A stretch of DNA of 9,684 nt, from positions 1 to 9,684 of the forward strand of contig JBGPFD010000130.1 in assembly GCA_041483175.1 (NCBI GenBank), given 5' to 3'. The translations under genes and the position numbers were made by a program. Shown here piece by piece: positions 5,655 through 9,684 of this stretch; positions within the stretch are counted from its first letter, which is position 1, and each line of letters opens with the position of its first letter. This DNA comes from Gp7-AA10 sp041483175. GTDB taxonomy: Bacteria; Acidobacteriota; Thermoanaerobaculia; Gp7-AA8. A model generated the notes under the pieces. That model searched no databases and had not been told where the DNA came from. It was given only the letters and a program-made list of their open reading frames with translations.

Positions 5655-8600
5655 TCGTATAGCACTAATATAGATCGGGTCCCCCGAGAGGTTGTCGATC
5701 ACCGAAGCGTACGGGATCACGCTACCGCTCCCGTCGATCACTTCGGCGCTGACGCGCCCGTCGACGAGCGCAACCGGCAGCGGGATCTGCGTCAGACCGC
5801 GGACCAGCACCTCGGCGCGACCCACCTCGCGTCCGGAAGCATCATAAGCGATCAGCCGTACGGTCGCCGGATCGTCGGTTGTGGCCATCAGGCCGACATT
5901 CGTTCGAAAGGCCGCCGAGTTTTCGATTCCGATCATGGTCGCCGGCGGATCGCCGCGGCGGATCGCGGCGGCCGACGGAGGAACGAATTGTCCGAAACTC
6001 CCCGTGGCAGTCGTGGTGTACGTGCGCGAGGTCACCAGAACGTCCGGTATGGAGAACGACAGCACCGCGCGTCCGTCGCTGCCGAGGATGTCGCGAACGA
6101 CGGCGCTTCCGCGCGGCGGAAGCGTCACCGTCCGCGTCGGAAGGTTCACGACTGGCTCGGCTGCTCCGGTGTTCGAGAACCACACGTCGGTGCGCCAGAT
6201 CGTTCCGAGCGCGCCCGCGGCGTGAATCGCGGGAAAGAATCCGCTTCGCGAGCGCGCGGCCGGAATGAACAGGGCATCGCCGGAGCGATTGTCCACCACC
6301 GATCCATACGTCAGCACGCGCGCGCCGCCGCTCAGGGTCACCTCGGCGCGCAGTGCCTCGCCCGACGCACGCACATTCGTCTGCACGTGGCCGAATGGCG
6401 CGATTCCGTACGTCTCATCGGAGGCAACGCTCCCACCCTCACCGTAGAAGCGGACACGCACCTCGCCGCTCGCGCCGGCGATTTCGGCGAAGCCGATGTT
6501 CGATCGAAAGGCGTCCGAGTTTTCCAGCCCGGGAATCGAGATCGGCGCATCGCCGCTTCCGATCGCCTCGGCGGCGGTCGCGCTCGGGATGAACTGCCCG
6601 AAGGTTCCCGACGCGCCTCGCGTATACGTCCGGCTGAAGATTACGAGCTGATCGGTCGCGCCGACAAGCTCGAGCTGTCCCGTTCCGGTCGACAGCATCA
6701 CCACCTGCACGATGTCGTCGAGGGTCACGATCTGCGACGGTTCGATCGCGATTTTGACCGCCGAGAAGTGGGTCCGTCCGTCGCCGCCGGTTGGCGTGAA
6801 GATGGCCACGATCTGCGCCGGCGACGTGCCGCGATTCAGGATGCGCACATCGCTGACGAAGTTCGTTCCGTTCACGCCGGCCGCGTGCGCCACGGCGGCG
6901 ATCGTCGCCGTCGTCCCGCTCGCGGCCGGACGCGATGCCGCCGGTTGATCGCCGGCAAACTGGATGACCAGATTCCACGAGGCCAGTGTGGCCGGCGAGC
7001 CGTCGTTCGTGGTCACAGTCAGCGTCCATCTGCCCCCGGCCGAATGTCCGCGAAACGCGTCGAACGAGCCTTTCAGAAATGCGGTCGTTCCATCGGGAGC
7101 GAGCAGCGATACCAGGAGATCGTCGCTCGGCGCGCCGGTCACGACGACGTTCAAGTCGAGCTTCTCGATCGGTCGGGAGTCGGCGATGGTCAGCGTGGAC
7201 GTGATCGAGCTTGCTGTCAGTCCGTGATCGGGACTTTGAAACCACGTGACTTCGCCGCGAGGCGCAAGCACGCAATCGGCCGGAATGAGAATTCCTCGCG
7301 CGACCATTGCGCCGCAGATGCCGGGAACATCCGCGCCACCATTGACCGCGCGGTCCGCATCGAGGAGCTTGCGCCCCATCGCCGCGAAGGTCGGGCCGGA
7401 GAGCACGCCAAAGGTTCCCTCGAGGACGATCGTGTCGGTGAGACGCTTTCCCTGATCGACACCGTACCGCTTGGTCATGCCGATGAAGATCTCGCGAAGC
7501 GCGGAGGACCAGATCTCCCCGTTCTTGTGCTCCGTTCCCTGCGCATCGCTGTTGATGAAATCGGCCACGGTCTTCGTCCCGTCGACGCGGCGCAAACAAT
7601 CAGCGCCGACCGGATAGCCGCAGGCCTGCGATGCATCGTCTTTCCAGCAGCGCGCATCCCAGTCGCCGATGCAGAACGGATCGCGTCCCGAGGCGATGCT
7701 CGGTTCGTAGGTCGATGAAAAAGACCAGTAGTCGCCGAATCCCTCTCCGAGCGCGCGCGACTGGCTCGATGACGAACCGCCGAACACCCCGGGCGCGATC
7801 CACTCCTGGATCGCGTGCCCGTACTCGTGCAACATGATGTCGGAGTCTTCGGCGTCATCAGTCCCGCCGTCGCCGAAGACCAGCTCTCCCTGCGCGGGCG
7901 TGAAGCCGCTGATGAAAAAGGAATTGTCAGTGCCGCTCGCGCCGTGTACATCGACCGGAACCGCATAGCCGACAATGCGCCGCGCGCCGGTGTAGCCAAG
8001 CGACTGCAGGTACCGCTGCGCGCGATCGATGTGGTAGTACGCGTTCACCTCCTCGAATTGCGGCTGGCTGCGATCGAACAGCAGCGGCTGTGACGCGTCC
8101 GCACGATCCGGATGCGGCGATTCGGTGTCGACGATCTGCACGTTCGGCCCCGACAGCGGCCCGGACGGCGCGAGGTCCGCCAGCTCGACGATCGAATAGG
8201 CGCTGTCGGGCACCGCCGTCGCCGCGTTGTTCTGGTCCTGCAGATCGGGGTTGTTCAGCTTCGTTACCGGATTCGGATCGAAGACTCTTCCCTGCGCGGT
8301 CCAGAAGAGCGCATCGGAACGAATCAGCGCGCCGGTGGCGGCGGCATAGTAGTTCGCATAGCGCCGGAATGGCTGCTCTTCGACGATGACGCGCGACGCG
8401 AGCCGCGCCTCGCCGTTTTCGTTGAGGTACACCAGCTCGCCCGCGCGCGCCGCCATCATCGCCGACGCGAGTGGCGAAACCGGCCGGCGCGCGAGCTGCT
8501 CGAGAACTTCGCGTCTTCCGCCGCGGTTGATATTCTCGATGCGTTCACCACCGATCACCGGGATGCCGTCGAGAAACTGCTGATAGTGAATGTGCGTGCC

Positions 8601-8693
8601 GGTAAGCGACTCGCGGATTCGATCGATCCGCAGATCGTCGCCGTGGGCCAGAGATGCCGCGAAAAAGAGGAAAAACGCAAATCGCGGAGTCAT
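5652..8693 (-). CDS. Exported M36 (fungalysin-like) zinc metallopeptidase with P domain and C-terminal beta repeats
   Basis: The product has 1013 residues and is a secreted endopeptidase. A signal peptide (MTPR, then FAFFLFFAASLA) is followed by a short FTP-type propeptide (GTHIHYQQFLDGIPVIGG, about 32-49, to about 150). The catalytic domain carries H289-E290-Y-G-H293 as zinc ligands and general base, E317 in GEGFGDYW as the third ligand, and H389-K-N-G-E-I-W, matching the conserved M36 His motif. Six cysteines (341, 349, 358, 366, 460, 474) could form disulfides. A proprotein-convertase-like P domain covers about 495-580. Four homologous beta domains of about 100 residues, arranged as two 200-residue pairs, fill about 603-1013. 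All expected active-site residues are present, so the enzyme should be active. The ATG has no clear Shine-Dalgarno sequence. It lies 37 bp after the kinase gene and its stop overlaps the next start. M4 would be the alternative family, but the His-NGEIW motif favours M36. Confidence 0.9.
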   Translation of the reverse strand: MTPRFAFFLFFAASLAHGDDLRIDRIRESLTGTHIHYQQFLDGIPVIGGERIENINRGGRREVLEQLARRPVSPLASAMMAARAGELVYLNENGEARLASRVIVEEQPFRRYANYYAAATGALIRSDALFWTAQGRVFDPNPVTKLNNPDLQDQNNAATAVPDSAYSIVELADLAPSGPLSGPNVQIVDTESPHPDRADASQPLLFDRSQPQFEEVNAYYHIDRAQRYLQSLGYTGARRIVGYAVPVDVHGASGTDNSFFISGFTPAQGELVFGDGGTDDAEDSDIMLHEYGHAIQEWIAPGVFGGSSSSQSRALGEGFGDYWSFSSTYEPSIASGRDPFCIGDWDARCWKDDASQACGYPVGADCLRRVDGTKTVADFINSDAQGTEHKNGEIWSSALREIFIGMTKRYGVDQGKRLTDTIVLEGTFGVLSGPTFAAMGRKLLDADRAVNGGADVPGICGAMVARGILIPADCVLAPRGEVTWFQSPDHGLTASSITSTLTIADSRPIEKLDLNVVVTGAPSDDLLVSLLAPDGTTAFLKGSFDAFRGHSAGGRWTLTVTTNDGSPATLASWNLVIQFAGDQPAASRPAASGTTATIAAVAHAAGVNGTNFVSDVRILNRGTSPAQIVAIFTPTGGDGRTHFSAVKIAIEPSQIVTLDDIVQVVMLSTGTGQLELVGATDQLVIFSRTYTRGASGTFGQFIPSATAAEAIGSGDAPISIPGLENSDAFRSNIGFAEIAGASGEVRVRFYGEGGSVASDETYGIAPFGHVQTNVRASGEALRAEVTLSGGARVLTYGSVVDNRSGDALFIPAARSRSGFFPAIHAAGALGTIWRTDVWFSNTGAAEPVVNLPTRTVTLPPRGSAVVRDILGSDGRAVLSFSIPDVLVTSRTYTTTATGSFGQFVPPSAAAIRRGDPPATMIGIENSAAFRTNVGLMATTDDPATVRLIAYDASGREVGRAEVLVRGLTQIPLPVALVDGRVSAEVIDGSGSVIPYASVIDNLSGDPIYISAIR
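5655..6887 (-). repeat. Two tandem ~200-residue bilobed beta repeats in the peptidase C-terminus
   Basis: Residues about 603-812 and 818-1013 of the peptidase repeat each other. SRTYTRGASGTFGQFIP (687-703) matches SRTYTTTATGSFGQFVP (889-905). ENSDAFRSNIG (724-734) matches ENSAAFRTNVG (924-934). YGSVVDNRSGDALFIPA (796-812) matches YASVIDNLSGDPIYISA (995-1011). Within each pair the halves are also alike (F-x-[ST]-[DN]-[VI] start, tyrosine-containing end strand and FIP-like close), giving four copies of one domain. The role is unknown; surface or substrate attachment is a guess. Confidence 0.75.
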
Positions 8694-8730
8694 GCCGATC
8701 GTACGACGCGAAACCGGCCGCGGCCGGCGA
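8694..8730 (-). other. 37-bp kinase-peptidase gap with a 14-bp perfect palindrome
   Basis: CCGGCCGCGGCCGG (8714-8727) is a perfect palindrome centred in the gap between the kinase stop and the peptidase ATG. There is no T-tract, no clear Shine-Dalgarno sequence and no recognisable promoter. It could form only a short-stem hairpin and could simply reflect high GC. The short gap favours co-transcription. Confidence 0.35.
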
Positions 8731-9684
8731 TTATTCGGTCAGGCCGGGGAGGCCGCCTGCCGCTGCTTCTGCAGAGACTTGCGCATCGGCTTCGCGCTGC
8801 GCCGTCGCATTGCTGACCGGAAGAGCAAACGAAAACGACGTTCCGATGCCTTCCTGGCTTTCCACCCGGATCGAGCCGCCGTGGCACTCGACGATCTGCT
8901 TGGTAATGCAAAGGCCGATACCGAGGCCGCCATAGTTCGTCGACGACACCTGCCGGCCGCGGTGAAAACGCTCGAACACCAGTCCCAGCTCGTCCGCGGG
9001 AATGCCAATGCCGCGATCGGAAACGGTGGTGATGATCTGATCGTCGCGATGTTCGACGCGGACGGAAATCTCGCTGCCGTCGGGCGAATACTTGACCGCG
9101 TTCTCCAACAGATTTCCGAGCGCCTGTTTGAGGCGGTCACAGTCGCCGATGACGATCGCGCCGTCGTTCGGCGCGTCCAGATGAAAGCGCCGGTCGCTGA
9201 CCGCCGTGTGATGCCGATGCACTAAGTCGTGCACGAAGCTCACCCACTGGATCGGCTCATGACGGATCTCCAGCTGGCCGGTTTCGATGCGAGACACATC
9301 GAGCAGCTCGAGGATCAGGCGCGACATGCGGTCGATCTGGTCGAGGGCAATATCGAGATACTCCTCGGAGGTCGGCAGATCGTGCTCGCGGATCAACGTC
9401 TTCGCGAGCTGCGTGTAGCCCTTGATCGAGGTCACCGGCGTGCGCAGCTCGTGCGAGGCGATGGACAGAAATTCGTCTTTCTGGATCTGCATCTCGTGCA
9501 TCACACCTTCCGACATTCCGGCGATCGAATCGCGGAGCGACTGTTCGATCCGCCACACCGCGAATGCCCCGAGGATCATGATGGCGATGCTGATCACGAC
9601 CATCCGAGTCGTCAGTCCCTGACCCATGCCGGTCATCTGGTCCAGATTGGAAACCTGCTGGCGCCGGTGCTCGTCCACGAGCGT
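8731..9684 (-). CDS. Membrane sensor histidine kinase, 5' end outside window
   Basis: The frame is open to the right edge, giving 317 visible residues. A GTG at 9678-9676 could start it, but the frame continues upstream and that start would leave only a fragment of sensor, so the gene is called partial. Visible order: the end of an extracytoplasmic helical region, one membrane helix (VVISIAIMILGAFAVW, visible residues 29-44), a short linker without HAMP or PAS, HisKA with the H box SHELRTPVTSIKGY (phosphoacceptor His codon 9453-9451), then HATPase_c with the N box NLLENAVKYSPDG, G1 DRGIGIP and G2 GGLGIGLCITKQIVECHGG. It should autophosphorylate on His and pass phosphate to a response regulator, but none is visible. 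An Ala-rich tail of about 27 residues follows the kinase core, with no receiver domain. A CHASE3-like or four-helix sensor is possible but lies outside the window. It ends 37 bp before the peptidase gene. Confidence 0.92.
   Translation of the reverse strand, partial: TLVDEHRRQQVSNLDQMTGMGQGLTTRMVVISIAIMILGAFAVWRIEQSLRDSIAGMSEGVMHEMQIQKDEFLSIASHELRTPVTSIKGYTQLAKTLIREHDLPTSEEYLDIALDQIDRMSRLILELLDVSRIETGQLEIRHEPIQWVSFVHDLVHRHHTAVSDRRFHLDAPNDGAIVIGDCDRLKQALGNLLENAVKYSPDGSEISVRVEHRDDQIITTVSDRGIGIPADELGLVFERFHRGRQVSSTNYGGLGIGLCITKQIVECHGGSIRVESQEGIGTSFSFALPVSNATAQREADAQVSAEAAAGGLPGLTE

Noticed and set aside
6439..7599. Second minus-strand open frame (386 codons) overlapping the peptidase in another frame
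   Set aside because: It is Arg/Asp-rich with no domain pattern and is a frame shadow of the well-supported peptidase sequence.
5988..7718. Long plus-strand open frame (576 codons) opposite the peptidase gene
   Set aside because: Its Arg-rich, low-complexity translation is typical of an antisense frame in GC-rich DNA, and the minus strand carries clear M36 and P-domain motifs over the same bases.
8714..8727. Perfect 14-bp palindrome as a transcription terminator between kinase and peptidase
   Set aside because: There is no T-tract and almost no loop, so only a short stem could form; the 37-bp gap favours read-through.

Overview
The window is GC-rich, densely coding bacterial DNA with no RNA genes, CRISPR array or transposase in view. 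A very large exported protein built of carboxypeptidase regulatory-like modules, an M36 zinc peptidase with long beta-rich C-terminal repeats, and GC-rich palindromic elements suggest a Gram-negative environmental lineage such as Acidobacteriota or a relative. That placement is inference from gene style; no marker gene is present.

Layout. At the left edge, on the minus strand, is most of a TIGR02757/DUF2400 gene (1-855); its 3' end is outside the window. A 92-bp divergent gap (856-947) separates it from a plus-strand gene (948-4970) for a 1340-residue exported protein made almost entirely of about 14 tandem Ig-like carboxypeptidase regulatory-like modules. A 67-bp convergent gap (4971-5037) holds a double hairpin. 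The rest is a tight minus-strand cluster, in transcription order: a membrane sensor histidine kinase cut by the right edge (9684-8731), an exported M36-type metallopeptidase of 1013 residues (8693-5652), and an unrecognised 204-residue helical, charged protein (5652-5038) whose ATG overlaps the peptidase stop codon.

How they may work together. The kinase, peptidase and small protein have gaps of 37 bp and -1 bp and probably form one transcription unit. This would place an exported protease under or beside a sensor, with a translationally coupled protein that looks cytoplasmic. No response regulator is visible. The large modular protein is convergent to this unit and need not be functionally linked.

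The most notable signal is a pair of related double-hairpin GC-rich elements. One lies between the convergent stop codons (4981-5037). The other lies inside the DUF2400 reading frame (361-412), where it is translated in frame as a Pro/Ala-rich insert. This looks like a dispersed REP-like palindromic family that has also entered a conserved coding sequence. Other points worth checking are the barrel-less module array, the four homologous beta domains at the peptidase C-terminus, and the coupled orphan protein.
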